Shown in pieces: positions 37,185-46,253 of a stretch of DNA of 64,000 nucleotides (positions within the stretch are counted from its first letter, which is position 1; the number at the start of each line of letters is the position of its first letter). The stretch lies in assembly GCF_900112935.1 (NCBI RefSeq), contig NZ_FONM01000002.1:310001-374000 (forward strand), in the 5' to 3' direction. The position numbers were made by a program, and so were the translations under genes. The DNA comes from Trichococcus pasteurii (GTDB lineage Bacteria; Bacillota; Bacilli; Lactobacillales; Aerococcaceae). The notes under the pieces are model-generated. The model was given only the letters and a program-made list of their open reading frames with translations, was not told the origin of the DNA and made no database searches.

Positions 37185-38459
37185 TCAACTCTGCTGCTTT
37201 GCTTGCGGATCCGGAACTTTTACAAAGAACAGCAGTATCCCGCCGATCACGAACAGGATGATCAGGGCAAAAACGCCATCCAAAGAGTTTCCTGTCAGCT
37301 GCGAGATGAGTCCGACCAGCAGCGGACCGACCACAGCCGCAAATTTCCCGAAGATGTTATAGAATCCGAAAAATTCGTTCGCCTGCTCTTTCGGGATCAG
37401 TTGACCGAATAAGGATCGGCTCAACGCCTGCACGCCGCCTTGGGCTGTGCCCACAAGCAGCGCCAAAATGATGAATGTCAGCAACGAGTCCAACTGCAGC
37501 GCATAAATGCAGATAAAAATATAGGTTACAATGCCCACAAAAATCATGTTCTTGTTGCCGAAGCGCTTGGATGCTCGGCCGTACAGGATGGAAAACGGGA
37601 AAGCAACGAACTGGACCACCAGCATGACAACGATCAGTTCATTCGAAGAGAGCCCGATATCCGATCCAACCGCAGTCGCCATCTTGAAGATGGTCCCAAC
37701 TCCGTCGATGTAGAAGAAATAAGCCAACAAAAATAAAAAGGCTTGTCTGTATTCCTTGATGTTCTTCAGCGTTTCCCATAATCTGACAAAACTCTTGCGG
37801 ACCACATGCGGCTCTTTTTCGATGTAATAGTTCTGCTTGACATTCTTCCAATAAGGGATGGTGAAGATGAACCACCAAACCGCAGTCAGGATGAAGCCGC
37901 CCTTCACAATGCCGCTCGTGCTCAATGGCAAAATGCCGGTCAATTGGAAAAAAATGAAGATGACGAAAGGGATGGAACTGCCGATATAGCCCCAGCCGAA
38001 TCCCGCCGAGGATATGCGGTCCATCCGTTCATCGGTCGTCACGTCCATCAAGGAGCCGTCATAAAAAATATTCGCTCCGGAAAAACCAATCACAGATAAC
38101 ATGTACAATCCCAACAGAAACAGCCAATTTGCAGCAGGCACAAATACAAACCCAATCGTTGCGAAAATGCCGGCCAACGTAAAGCCCGTAAACAAAGGAT
38201 TGCGAAAGCCTTTGTAATCCGCGACAGCTCCCAATACAGGGGCAAGCAGCGACACAACCAGCGTGGCAGCCGCATTCGCATATCCCCAATAAGCTGTCGA
38301 GTCTGCATCCGCCAATCCGCCACTTTCCGCGATCGACTTGAAATACAAAGGGAATACTGCTGTTGTGATCATAATGGAATATGCCGAATTCGCCCAATCC
38401 TGCATAATCCAACTTTTTTCTTCAGTCGTGTAACGGCTCAGCTTTTCTTCAGTCCCCAT
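37185..38459 (-). CDS. MFS transporter, UMF1/Atg22-like
   Basis: Integral membrane protein of 424 residues with about twelve hydrophobic segments. The signature WIMQDWANSAYSIMITTAVFPLYF at residues 17-40 marks the UMF1 (vacuole effluxer Atg22-like) branch of the major facilitator superfamily; other conserved pieces are NIFYDGSLMDVTTDERMDRISSAGFGWGYIGS and GGVQALSRSLFGQLIPKEQANEFFGFYNIFGK. The substrate is unknown in bacteria; amino acid efflux is known for the yeast relative. AGGAGGG lies 4-5 bases before the ATG. It lies between ysxC and dnaG, on its own. Confidence 0.88.
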   Translation of the reverse strand: MGTEEKLSRYTTEEKSWIMQDWANSAYSIMITTAVFPLYFKSIAESGGLADADSTAYWGYANAAATLVVSLLAPVLGAVADYKGFRNPLFTGFTLAGIFATIGFVFVPAANWLFLLGLYMLSVIGFSGANIFYDGSLMDVTTDERMDRISSAGFGWGYIGSSIPFVIFIFFQLTGILPLSTSGIVKGGFILTAVWWFIFTIPYWKNVKQNYYIEKEPHVVRKSFVRLWETLKNIKEYRQAFLFLLAYFFYIDGVGTIFKMATAVGSDIGLSSNELIVVMLVVQFVAFPFSILYGRASKRFGNKNMIFVGIVTYIFICIYALQLDSLLTFIILALLVGTAQGGVQALSRSLFGQLIPKEQANEFFGFYNIFGKFAAVVGPLLVGLISQLTGNSLDGVFALIILFVIGGILLFFVKVPDPQAKQQS

Positions 38460-38529
38460 ATTGCCCTCCTATGTCCTATTCGTTCGACGACAAGCACCTT
38501 GTCTAACCCATCATAACGAATGGACGAAG

Positions 38530-38572
38530 AATGGGCAACACCCAATAGTAGGATGTTGCCCATTGTTTTTTT
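38530..38572 (+). terminator. Plus-oriented terminator beside the ysxC stop
   Basis: Perfect 11-base arms AATGGGCAACA (38530-38540) and TGTTGCCCATT (38554-38564), followed on the plus strand by G and seven T. On the minus strand, the direction of ysxC, the stem is followed by CTTCG and lacks a U-tract. No plus-strand gene ends here, so it may stop antisense transcription entering ysxC, or act imperfectly for ysxC. Confidence 0.6.
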
Positions 38573-38573
38573 G

Positions 38574-39182
38574 TTAGTCCTGCGCAGCTTCATCATACTC
38601 AGCCAATATTCCTTCAATCAACGTCCAGGCCTTTTCGAAACCCTCACCCGTTTCTTTTGAAAACATGATTAAGGACTCATCGCTCGGTAGATTCAAAGCT
38701 TTCTTGATGCGGTAAAAATGTTGATTCCATTTCCCGCGCGGTATTTTATCGCATTTGGTCGCGATGACCGAATAAGGAAGGTTGTAATATTCTATGAAAT
38801 CCTTCATCTGAATATCGTCTTCGGTAGGTTCATGACGAAAATCGACAATCAGAAAGACATGCCGCAACGTATCACGTTGTGTGAAGTACGTCTCCAACAT
38901 TTGGCCCCATTTCGCCCTTTCCGTCTTTGAAACTTTCGCGTAACCATAACCCGGAACATCCACAAAATAAAATGAATTATTGATCAGATAGAAGTTCAAA
39001 GTCTGGGTCTTTCCCGGTTTGCTTGATGTCCGCGCTAATGCTTTGCGATTGATCAGCTTGTTGATGAACGACGACTTGCCCACGTTGGACCGTCCCGCCA
39101 AAGCGATTTCAGCAAAACCGGTGTCTGGGTATTGTTTCGGATCGACAGCACTCATTACGATTTCTGCTTCTTTTACGTGCAT
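38574..39182 (-). CDS. ysxC: Ribosome biogenesis GTP-binding protein YsxC/EngB
   Basis: Small essential GTPase for 50S subunit assembly. The 202-residue protein has G1 [16 protein letters not shown]3 [13 protein letters not shown]4 [11 protein letters not shown], and the family start [22 protein letters not shown] lies 9 bases before the ATG. It lies 145 bases downstream of the clpX stop, behind the clpX terminator, as in Bacillus but without the lon genes between them. Confidence 0.96.
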   Translation of the reverse strand: MHVKEAEIVMSAVDPKQYPDTGFAEIALAGRSNVGKSSFINKLINRKALARTSSKPGKTQTLNFYLINNSFYFVDVPGYGYAKVSKTERAKWGQMLETYFTQRDTLRHVFLIVDFRHEPTEDDIQMKDFIEYYNLPYSVIATKCDKIPRGKWNQHFYRIKKALNLPSDESLIMFSKETGEGFEKAWTLIEGILAEYDEAAQD

Positions 39183-39263
39183 ATATTTTCACTCCTTTTC
39201 AAAGCCGTCTGCAATTAAAACGACGCTTAAAACTATTGCTGCAATCGACTGCCATGATTAGGC

Positions 39264-39308
39264 GAAAAAATCCGGAAATCAGATTGAAAATTGTCTGATT
39301 CGCCGGAC
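39264..39308 (-). terminator. Terminator of clpX
   Basis: Arms TCCGGAAATCAGA (39271-39283) and TCTGATTCGCCGGA (39294-39307) pair with a small internal loop; TTTTTT follows on the minus strand. It lies about 20 bases after the clpX stop. Confidence 0.85.
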
Positions 39309-39327
39309 TTCAAACGCAAGCTCATGT

Positions 39328-40575
39328 TCAGTTGATCTGTTTGCCGTCTTCATCGAACAGCAACGGCGCGTCGATGCCATTGACTGTATTGTCCGTTATG
39401 ACGCATTTCACGATTTCATCTCTGCTTGGGATATCAAACATGATGTCCAGCATGATGTTTTCGATGATGGAGCGCAATCCGCGGGCACCTGTGTTTCTTT
39501 CCAGTGCTTTTTTGGCGATGGAGCGCAGTGCGTCATCTTCGAACACCAATTCGACGCCATCCAACTCAAGCAATTTTTTGTATTGTTTGACCAAGGCATT
39601 CTTTGGTTGTGTCAGAATATGAACCAAATCATCTTCCGTCAACTTTTCCAATGCAGCCATTATCGGTAAACGACCGATGAATTCCGGGATCAGGCCGAAT
39701 TTCAACAAATCTTCCGGGATGATCTGCTGCATAATGCTCTTGTCTTCCAAATGCTTGGCTTGAGGGGAGCCGAAGCCGATGACTTTCTCGCCAAGACGCT
39801 CTTTCACGATCGTTTCGATGCCATCAAAGGCACCGCCGACGATGAAGAGAATGTTCGTCGTGTCGATTTGGATGAACTCTTGCTGCGGGTGTTTTCTGCC
39901 GCCTTGCGGTGGAACGTTCGCAACAGTGCCTTCCAAAATTTTAAGCAGCGCCTGTTGAACCCCTTCACCACTCACGTCTCTCGTGATCGATACATTTTCG
40001 CCTTTGCGGGCGATCTTGTCAATCTCGTCGATGTAGATGATTCCCCGTTCGGCCCGCTCGACATCAAAATCGGCAGCCTGAAGCAGCTTCAATAGGATAT
40101 TCTCGACATCCTCACCAACATAGCCGGCCTCCGTCAAACTTGTCGCATCTGCAATCGCAAATGGGACATCCAGGATGCGCGCCAATGTTTGGCCAAGGAA
40201 CGTTTTACCCGAACCTGTCGGGCCTATCAAACAAATATTACTTTTTTGTAACTCTACATTATCGTCTTCTGACATCATGCTCATTTGGCCGATGCGTTTG
40301 TAGTGATTATAGACCGCTACAGATAGCGTACGCTTGGCTTTTTCTTGGCCAATCACATATTCGCCCAAAATCTTTTGGATTTCCTGCGGTTTTGGTACCT
40401 CGGTGAATACCGCTTCGCTTGGTGCATAGATCTCTTCATCGATGATCTCTTTGCATAAATCTACACACTCATTACAAATATATACATCCGGCCCCGCAAT
40501 GATCTTTTTCACTTGGTCCTGAGATTTTCCGCAGAATGAACAATGTATTGTCCCGATACTTTCATCATGGAACAC
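39328..40575 (-). CDS. clpX: ATP-dependent protease ATP-binding subunit ClpX
   Basis: Hexameric AAA+ unfoldase that feeds ClpP. The 415-residue protein has the N-terminal C4 zinc domain ([11 protein letters not shown]...CNECVDLC), Walker [16 protein letters not shown], Walker [12 protein letters not shown], and [24 protein letters not shown] with pore-loop context, then sensor 2 in the small domain. The GTG at 40575 is preferred because GAGGAG lies 7 bases upstream; the ATG two codons earlier is only 1 base away. clpP is not in the window. A folded leader of about 95 bases precedes it. Confidence 0.96.
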   Translation of the reverse strand: MFHDESIGTIHCSFCGKSQDQVKKIIAGPDVYICNECVDLCKEIIDEEIYAPSEAVFTEVPKPQEIQKILGEYVIGQEKAKRTLSVAVYNHYKRIGQMSMMSEDDNVELQKSNICLIGPTGSGKTFLGQTLARILDVPFAIADATSLTEAGYVGEDVENILLKLLQAADFDVERAERGIIYIDEIDKIARKGENVSITRDVSGEGVQQALLKILEGTVANVPPQGGRKHPQQEFIQIDTTNILFIVGGAFDGIETIVKERLGEKVIGFGSPQAKHLEDKSIMQQIIPEDLLKFGLIPEFIGRLPIMAALEKLTEDDLVHILTQPKNALVKQYKKLLELDGVELVFEDDALRSIAKKALERNTGARGLRSIIENIMLDIMFDIPSRDEIVKCVITDNTVNGIDAPLLFDEDGKQIN

Positions 40576-40602
40576 AATCATTCTCCTCTCTATATACTTA
40601 CT

Positions 40603-40673
40603 TTCCGATCCAGCGGAACTTGCCAGGATACGCCGATTGCTTTGGCGCAGTGACCCTGACCGCTTTCGAACGG
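40603..40673 (-). other. Structured 5' leader of clpX
   Basis: Three potential hairpins lie between promoter and ribosome site: TTCCG/CGGAA (40603-40618), a two-part stem CAGG/CCTG with CGCC/GGCG (40624-40658), and CCG/CGG (40660-40673). A GGTCA repeat inside does not have CtsR spacing. The function is unknown. Confidence 0.3.
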
Positions 40674-40678
40674 TTTAC

Positions 40679-40707
40679 ATCTTAACACAGAAAGGAAAAA
40701 TTGAAAA
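40679..40707 (-). promoter_or_regulatory. Promoter of clpX
   Basis: TTTTCA (40702-40707), 17 bases, TAAGAT (40679-40684) on the minus strand. No CtsR heptad pair was found, consistent with clpX often being outside the CtsR regulon. Confidence 0.5.
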
Positions 40708-40770
40708 AGAATATGATTCGTTTACCTATGTGGGGTTACAGTCCGAATATATCCCTGAGTATAAACAGAT

Positions 40771-40799
40771 GGGACACTGACTATGGAAGACAATGTCCC
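40771..40799 (-). terminator. Hairpin after tig
   Basis: Nine-base arms GGGACACTG and CAATGTCCC (one wobble) with an 11-base loop lie 28 bases after the trigger factor stop. The U-tract is weak (CTGTTTAT), so termination may be partial and some transcripts may read into clpX. Confidence 0.45.
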
Positions 40800-40826
40800 G
40801 ATCTCTGTATTCTGTTTCAACTTTTC

Positions 40827-42107
40827 TTATTCTTCGATTGCTGAATCAGTGATGATGCTCATCGCTTTCTTCATTTGGATATCGTTAGTCAACATATCAG
40901 GGCTAACCAATCCGCGGACACGGTCTGCATCCATGTTGTATTGTTTCGCTAACTCTTCGATTTCTGCAGCGATTTCTTCTTCAGAAACGACGATGTTTTC
41001 ATCTTTGATGATTTGTTCCAACACTAGTGACGTTTTCGTGCGTACATCAGCATCAGCTTCCATTTGGACGTGCAAGTCGTGTTCTGTAGTACCTGTGATT
41101 TGGTAGTACAATTCAGGAGAGATTCCTTGACGTTGCATGTCATTCAGGAATAGATCCATTTGACGGTGCACTTCATCGTGAACCATTACGTGCGGCAATT
41201 CAACGATTTCAGCGTTTTCCACTGCTTGTCTCAAAGCTAGATCCTGAACAGCTTCATCAGCTGCAGCATTTTTGCTTTCTTCCAATTCCTTGCGGATTTT
41301 AGCTTTCAATTCGTCCAATGACTCAACTTCTTCGTCGACATCTTTTGCGAACTCGTCATCCAAAGCAGGTAATTGTTTTGTTTTGATTTCGTGTACGACT
41401 ACTTTAAAAGTAGCTTCTTTGCCTTTAAGATCTTCAGCTTGATAATCTTCAGGGAAAGTCACGACAACGTCTTTTTCTTCTCCAGCTTTAACGCCGACCA
41501 ATTGTTCTTCGAAACCTGGGATGAATTGCTTAGATCCCAACTCTAAAGAATGGTTTTGGTCTTTGCCGCCTTCAAAAGCCACACCGTCAACGAATCCTTC
41601 GTAGTCGATTACAGCTGTGTCGCCAAGTTCTGCGCCTTCTTCTTTAAGAACCAATTCAGCTTGACGCTCTTGTTTTTCTTTCAAGTTGTTTTCTACATCC
41701 TCATCTGTAACGACGCGGTCTTGTTTTTCAACTTTAAGATTTTTGTATTCTCCAAGCTTCACTTCAGGTTTCACTGTAACTTCAGCAGCGATGACCCAAG
41801 GCTGGCCTTTTTCCATGCTCTTGATGTCAATTTTTGGTTGAGAAACAGGATCCAATCCAGCTTCTTCGATTGCTTGTGAATAAGCATCAGGCAAAGCGCC
41901 ATTCAATGCATCTTCGAATAAAGATTCTTCACCATAAATATTGTTGAATACGTGACGAGGAACTTTACCTTTACGGAATCCAGGAACGGAAACGTTCTTT
42001 TTCACTTTGTTGAAGACCTTATCCATTTCTTGTTTGATGATTTCTTCTGAAATTTCAAATGTTAAGACACCATCGTTAGTGCCTGTTTTTTCCCAGTTTG
42101 CAGTCAT
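40827..42107 (-). CDS. tig: Trigger factor
   Basis: Ribosome-associated chaperone with peptidyl-prolyl isomerase activity. The 426-residue protein has the ribosome-docking motif VPGFRKGKVPRHVF (about 44-57), the FKBP-type PPIase domain (about 150-245, GDTAVIDYEGFVDGVAFEGG) and a helical C-terminal chaperone domain. GGAGG lies 7 bases before the ATG. It is upstream of clpX, as in most Firmicutes. Confidence 0.97.
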   Translation of the reverse strand: MTANWEKTGTNDGVLTFEISEEIIKQEMDKVFNKVKKNVSVPGFRKGKVPRHVFNNIYGEESLFEDALNGALPDAYSQAIEEAGLDPVSQPKIDIKSMEKGQPWVIAAEVTVKPEVKLGEYKNLKVEKQDRVVTDEDVENNLKEKQERQAELVLKEEGAELGDTAVIDYEGFVDGVAFEGGKDQNHSLELGSKQFIPGFEEQLVGVKAGEEKDVVVTFPEDYQAEDLKGKEATFKVVVHEIKTKQLPALDDEFAKDVDEEVESLDELKAKIRKELEESKNAAADEAVQDLALRQAVENAEIVELPHVMVHDEVHRQMDLFLNDMQRQGISPELYYQITGTTEHDLHVQMEADADVRTKTSLVLEQIIKDENIVVSEEEIAAEIEELAKQYNMDADRVRGLVSPDMLTNDIQMKKAMSIITDSAIEE

Positions 42108-42166
42108 TTACTTTCCTCCAAAAATCTTGATTTTATTGCAATTAATTTGATATTGCACACTCTCCA

Positions 42167-42195
42167 ATACTACACTAGAAAAGCGGTGTTGTAAA
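42167..42195 (-). promoter_or_regulatory. Promoter of tig
   Basis: TTTACA (42190-42195), 17 bases, TAGTAT (42167-42172) on the minus strand, about 60 bases upstream of the start codon. Confidence 0.55.
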
Positions 42196-42300
42196 CAAAA
42201 AGTGCTTAATTAATCCGCATTCGTTCAAAAATTGTGCCCGCTATCAACGCTTTAAGCATCTATTTTAATGGTTTCTTAGATTTCTTTCACCATATGTTTT

Positions 42301-42309
42301 TGGTATAAT
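42301..42309 (+). promoter_or_regulatory. Extended -10 promoter of recU-ponA
   Basis: TGG followed by a perfect TATAAT (42304-42309); the -35 region (TTTCTT) is weak. It lies about 22 bases before the recU start, giving a very short leader. Confidence 0.55.
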
Positions 42310-42331
42310 CATTCAATGGGGGTGATCGTCA

Positions 42332-42946
42332 GTGGCCGTAAATTATCCGAACGGCAAAAAGTTCCATGCCGAGTCGCATATGCCGAAAACTGCAAAGAGG
42401 AAAGACTTCGTATACAGCAACCGGGGAATGACGCTTGAAGAAGAAATCAACAGCAGCAATGAGCATTACCTTTCATCAGGGAAAGCCGTCATCCACAAAA
42501 AGCCGACGCCTATCCAAGTCGTCAAAGTGGATTACCCCAAAAGAAGCGCAGCCGTCATCAAGGAGGCTTACTATCGGCAGTCCTCCACTACCGACTACAA
42601 CGGCGTCTACAAAGGGCTATACCTGGACTTTGAGGCCAAAGAAACAAAAAACAAGACAGCCATACCATTGAGCAACTTCCACGAGCATCAGATCATCCAT
42701 ATGAAAAGGTGTATCCAACAGCAAGGAATCACGTTCGTCCTGATCCGATTTTCCGTTTTCAACCGCGTATTCCTGCTGAACAGTTCCTATTTGATTGACT
42801 TTTGGGAGAATACATTGAATAATGGCCGTAAATCGATCCCACTGGCTTTTATTGAGGATAATGGGATAGAAGTGGCATACGGATTCAATCCGCGACTGGA
42901 TTATCTGGATGCAGTGGATAAAATGCTTGAACGCACTATCAAATAA
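42332..42946 (+). CDS. recU: Holliday junction resolvase RecU
   Basis: Firmicutes-type Holliday junction endonuclease for recombination and chromosome segregation. The 204-residue protein shows NRGMTLEEEINSSNEHYLSSGKAVIHKKPTPIQVV and DYNGVYKGLYLDFEAKETKNKTAIPL, which hold the catalytic Asp, Glu and Lys of the nuclease fold. The start is a GTG with a GGGGGTGA ribosome site 6 bases upstream. It is followed after 16 bases by ponA, the pairing known from Bacillus. Confidence 0.96.
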   Translation: MAVNYPNGKKFHAESHMPKTAKRKDFVYSNRGMTLEEEINSSNEHYLSSGKAVIHKKPTPIQVVKVDYPKRSAAVIKEAYYRQSSTTDYNGVYKGLYLDFEAKETKNKTAIPLSNFHEHQIIHMKRCIQQQGITFVLIRFSVFNRVFLLNSSYLIDFWENTLNNGRKSIPLAFIEDNGIEVAYGFNPRLDYLDAVDKMLERTIK

Positions 42947-42962
42947 TTAAGAGGTGAACTAC

Positions 42963-45524
42963 ATGCCGAATGAAGGCAATCATACACGATCACGCGCAAA
43001 CAACAGAAAGAAGAACGGAACTACGAAAGGCCCACGTAAAACGGCGGTGAAAGCAAAAACGAAAGCGGGCGTGAAAAAAACCGGGGTGGCGCTTTGGAAG
43101 AAAATAATCTTTGGTGTTCTGGCCTTAGGGGTCATCGGACTCGCTTCCGGAGCAGGCCTCTTCTTTTATTACGTCTCTTCCGCTCCCGAACTGACTGAAG
43201 AAAAATTAGTCGGAACAGTGGCATCGACCATTTTGGATGCTGACGGAAACGAAATCAACGAGATCGGCGGAAACGATCAGAACCGGACATTGATTGCCGC
43301 CGAGGATATCCCGCAAGTTTTGAAGGATGCCATCGTATCGATAGAAGATCAACGTTTCTACGATCATAATGGTGTCGATCCGATCCGGATCATCGGCGCC
43401 CTGTTCGCGAACCTCCAGCAAGGCGGCATCTCGCAGGGCGGAAGCACCATCACCCAGCAATTGATAAAATTATCCTATTTTTCAACCAGTTCCGAAGACC
43501 AGACCTTGGAGCGAAAAGCGCAGGAAGCCTGGATGTCCATGCAGCTGGAACGTGAATACACGAAAGACGAGATTTTGGCATTCTACATCAACAAAGTCTA
43601 CATGTCCAATAACGTCTACGGCATGGGCACGGCCGCCGAATACTTTTTCGGCAAATCCATCACTGATGTGACGCTCGCGGAAGCCGCCACTTTGGCCGGC
43701 ATGCCGCAAGCGCCTTCCCTATATGACCCGATCAACAATCCGGCGGACACGCAAACAAGACGCGATCTTGTTTTGGACATGATGGTCGAAAACGAAAAAA
43801 TCACTGCCGAAGAGAGCGCTGAAGCGAAAACAGTCCAAATCGAAGGCAGCATTGTCGATCACTCCGCGGACGTCAATACATCACTGGTGATCGATCCTTA
43901 TATCCAACTCGTCATAGATGAAGTCGCTGAAAAAACCGGTCTGGACGTCTACGAAGGCGGGCTGACGATCACGACCAACATCGATATGGATGCCCAGCAA
44001 CGTCTCTACGATATCGTGAATACGTACGACTATATAGAATTCCCGGACGATCTGTTGCAGACAGGGGTTTCCATGGTCGATGTCAATACAGGCGCCATTC
44101 AGGCAGTCATCGGCGGCCGCAACCAGACTGTCCAGCTCGGACTGAATCGCGCCTCAACGCTCGAGCGCAGCATCGGTTCGACAATGAAACCATTGGCTGT
44201 CTACGGTCCGGCCATCGAATACTTGGATTACTCGACAGGCACATTGGTCGTCGACGAGGAATACAGTTACTCTGACGGCAGCGAAATCAACAACTACGAC
44301 AACGACTACAAAGGCGACCAGACCATCCGCGAAGCGCTGGTCGATTCGCGCAACATTCCGGCATTGAAGACTTTCCAGGAAGTCGGTGCGGATAACGCCT
44401 TTTCCTTCCTGCAAAAATTGGGCATCACGATCACAAACGATGGCCAGGAATATTTGGTTGAATCCAATGCCATCGGCGGCGAAGCGACACCGATCGAGCT
44501 TTCTGCCGCTTATGCCGCCTTCGCTAACGGGGGCACTTACTACGAGCCTTATACGGTCCAATCCGTGACGACCGCGGAAGGTGAAGAATTCACCTTCGAA
44601 CCGAACGGAACGGAAGCGATGAAGGAATCCACTGCCTACATGATCACCGATATGCTGAAGGACGTCATCACCGAAGGAACGGCAACGAACGCCCAGATAT
44701 CCGGATTGCCGCAGGCCGGCAAAACCGGGACAACCAACTACACGGATGACGAATTGGCAGCAGTCGGCGGTGCAAACGTGCCTTATGCCGCTCCAGATGC
44801 CTGGTTTGCCGGTTATTCAACCAGCTATTCCATCTCAGTATGGGTCGGCTATGACAATTCCAAAGAATACGGAAACTTTTTGGATTACCAGACACAAAGT
44901 CTGACGCGCGATATTTATCGTGAGTTGATGTCCTACGTCTCCGAGGATACCGATTACTCCGATTGGACGATGCCTTCATCAGTAAGCAAAGTCTCGATCG
45001 AAAAATACACTGATCCGATCATGAAGCCCGGTCCAAATACACCGAGCAGCCTGATCGCCACAGAACTTTTCGTCAAAGGAACGGAACCTACTTCCACCTC
45101 CAAGAAATACGGCGTGACGCTGTTGGCGCCTGCCGGTTTGAAGGCCAGCTACGATGCAGATAAGGACGAATTGACCGTCGAATGGGATAAATATTCAGCC
45201 AGCGGCACCGATTCGAACGCACAAGCACAATACACCGTGACAGCAGGCGGCGCATCCGAAACGACAACAGACACCAAAGTCGTCATTGATAATCCTGATA
45301 AAGGCACAATCACGATTTCGTTGACCGTCAAAGTCGGTTCAAGCACGTCACCTTCTTCATCCATCCAGTTGACCATCGCCGATCCGGCACAGGAATCCTC
45401 CGAAGCGGATTCCGCAGATGATGGTGATTCAGCAAGCGATTCAGCATCGTCCTCCAGCTCGGCGGATAGCGACCAAGCATCCTCCGCCGTCCAAGATGAC
45501 GAAGAAACAGCCCAGAATCCATAA
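42963..45524 (+). CDS. ponA: Penicillin-binding protein 1A (class A, bifunctional)
   Basis: Polymerises and cross-links peptidoglycan. The 853-residue protein has a basic cytoplasmic N-terminus, a membrane segment (about 47-70), a GT51 glycosyltransferase domain (IEDQRFYDHNGVDPIRIIGA, GGSTITQQLIK) and a transpeptidase domain with SIGSTMKPL (SxxK), SRNIPALK (SxN) and KTGTTNYT (KTG). A fibronectin-like domain (about 715-800) and a Ser/Asp/Ala-rich tail of about 45 residues end the protein. The ATG at 42963 was chosen over a GTG that overlaps the ribosome site. It is co-transcribed with recU. Confidence 0.96.
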   Translation: MPNEGNHTRSRANNRKKNGTTKGPRKTAVKAKTKAGVKKTGVALWKKIIFGVLALGVIGLASGAGLFFYYVSSAPELTEEKLVGTVASTILDADGNEINEIGGNDQNRTLIAAEDIPQVLKDAIVSIEDQRFYDHNGVDPIRIIGALFANLQQGGISQGGSTITQQLIKLSYFSTSSEDQTLERKAQEAWMSMQLEREYTKDEILAFYINKVYMSNNVYGMGTAAEYFFGKSITDVTLAEAATLAGMPQAPSLYDPINNPADTQTRRDLVLDMMVENEKITAEESAEAKTVQIEGSIVDHSADVNTSLVIDPYIQLVIDEVAEKTGLDVYEGGLTITTNIDMDAQQRLYDIVNTYDYIEFPDDLLQTGVSMVDVNTGAIQAVIGGRNQTVQLGLNRASTLERSIGSTMKPLAVYGPAIEYLDYSTGTLVVDEEYSYSDGSEINNYDNDYKGDQTIREALVDSRNIPALKTFQEVGADNAFSFLQKLGITITNDGQEYLVESNAIGGEATPIELSAAYAAFANGGTYYEPYTVQSVTTAEGEEFTFEPNGTEAMKESTAYMITDMLKDVITEGTATNAQISGLPQAGKTGTTNYTDDELAAVGGANVPYAAPDAWFAGYSTSYSISVWVGYDNSKEYGNFLDYQTQSLTRDIYRELMSYVSEDTDYSDWTMPSSVSKVSIEKYTDPIMKPGPNTPSSLIATELFVKGTEPTSTSKKYGVTLLAPAGLKASYDADKDELTVEWDKYSASGTDSNAQAQYTVTAGGASETTTDTKVVIDNPDKGTITISLTVKVGSSTSPSSSIQLTIADPAQESSEADSADDGDSASDSASSSSSADSDQASSAVQDDEETAQNP

Positions 45525-45530
45525 GAAAAC

Positions 45531-45571
45531 AGCCAGCTCCCGAATTGATAAGGAGCTGGCTGTTTTTGTTT
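45531..45571. terminator. Terminator between ponA and nth
   Basis: Perfect 13-base arms AACAGCCAGCTCC and GGAGCTGGCTGTT with an 11-base loop; TTTTTG follows on the plus strand for ponA. The convergent nth gene ends 23 bases away and may use it in reverse. Confidence 0.9.
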
Positions 45572-45593
45572 GCGGAAGCTGCGCTCTTCCGAT

Positions 45594-46241
45594 TCACTTC
45601 AAACCCAGGCGCTTTTGCCCTTCCTGGCACATCGAAAGCAACGGGCAAACGTCGCACTTGGGATTTCTGGCTGTGCAATGGTACCGGCCGAAGAAGATCA
45701 TCTGGTGATGCGCATCGGACCATCGCTCCCGCGGAATTTTTTTCATCAGCAGCTCTTCGACTTCGAGAACCGATGCTTTCTGGGGAGCAATCCGCAGCCG
45801 TTTGGCTATCCGTTCCACATGGGTATCCACCGCAATCGCCGGAATATGGAAACCGACACTCATGACGACATTCGCTGTTTTTCGCCCTACTCCGGGCAAC
45901 TTGGTCAGTTCTTCCATTGTGCTGGGTACTTCGCCGCCGAAATCCTCCAGCAGCATTTTGCAGCATTTTTGGATGTTGGATGCTTTGTTCCTGTACAGGC
46001 CGATCGTTTTGATTTCCTGCATGATCGACTCGAGCGGGGCCGCAACGAAAGCCTCGGGCGTGGGGAATCGGCCAAACAGGCTTGGCGTGACCTTGTTGAC
46101 GGAAACGTCCGTTGCTTGGGCGCTGAGGAGTGTCGCGATCAACAGCTGAAACACGTTCCGGTGCAGCAGTTCGCATTGCGCATTCGGGAACAGCGTAGCC
46201 ATCTCATCCAGCGCTTCGACAGTCTTTCTTTTCGATAACAT
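45594..46241 (-). CDS. nth: Endonuclease III
   Basis: Base-excision repair glycosylase/AP lyase for oxidised pyrimidines. The 215-residue protein has the helix-hairpin-helix LPGVGRKTANVV with its catalytic lysine, VDTHVERIAKRL with the catalytic aspartate, and a C-terminal [4Fe-4S] loop (CTARNPKCDVCPLLSMC). GAGGTG lies 5-6 bases before the ATG. It follows dnaD by 12 bases in the same operon. Confidence 0.97.
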   Translation of the reverse strand: MLSKRKTVEALDEMATLFPNAQCELLHRNVFQLLIATLLSAQATDVSVNKVTPSLFGRFPTPEAFVAAPLESIMQEIKTIGLYRNKASNIQKCCKMLLEDFGGEVPSTMEELTKLPGVGRKTANVVMSVGFHIPAIAVDTHVERIAKRLRIAPQKASVLEVEELLMKKIPRERWSDAHHQMIFFGRYHCTARNPKCDVCPLLSMCQEGQKRLGLK

Positions 46242-46253
46242 ATTTCACCTCAC

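Noticed and set aside
40650-40668. GGTCA repeat in the clpX leader as a CtsR site
   Set aside because: The units are 6 bases apart; CtsR needs heptads with a 10-base period, and the sequence lacks the AAA ends.
45328-46176. Open frame of 282 codons on the minus strand across the ponA end and nth
   Set aside because: It overlaps two well-supported genes, has an Arg/Pro-rich low-complexity product and no ribosome site; it is a shadow frame.
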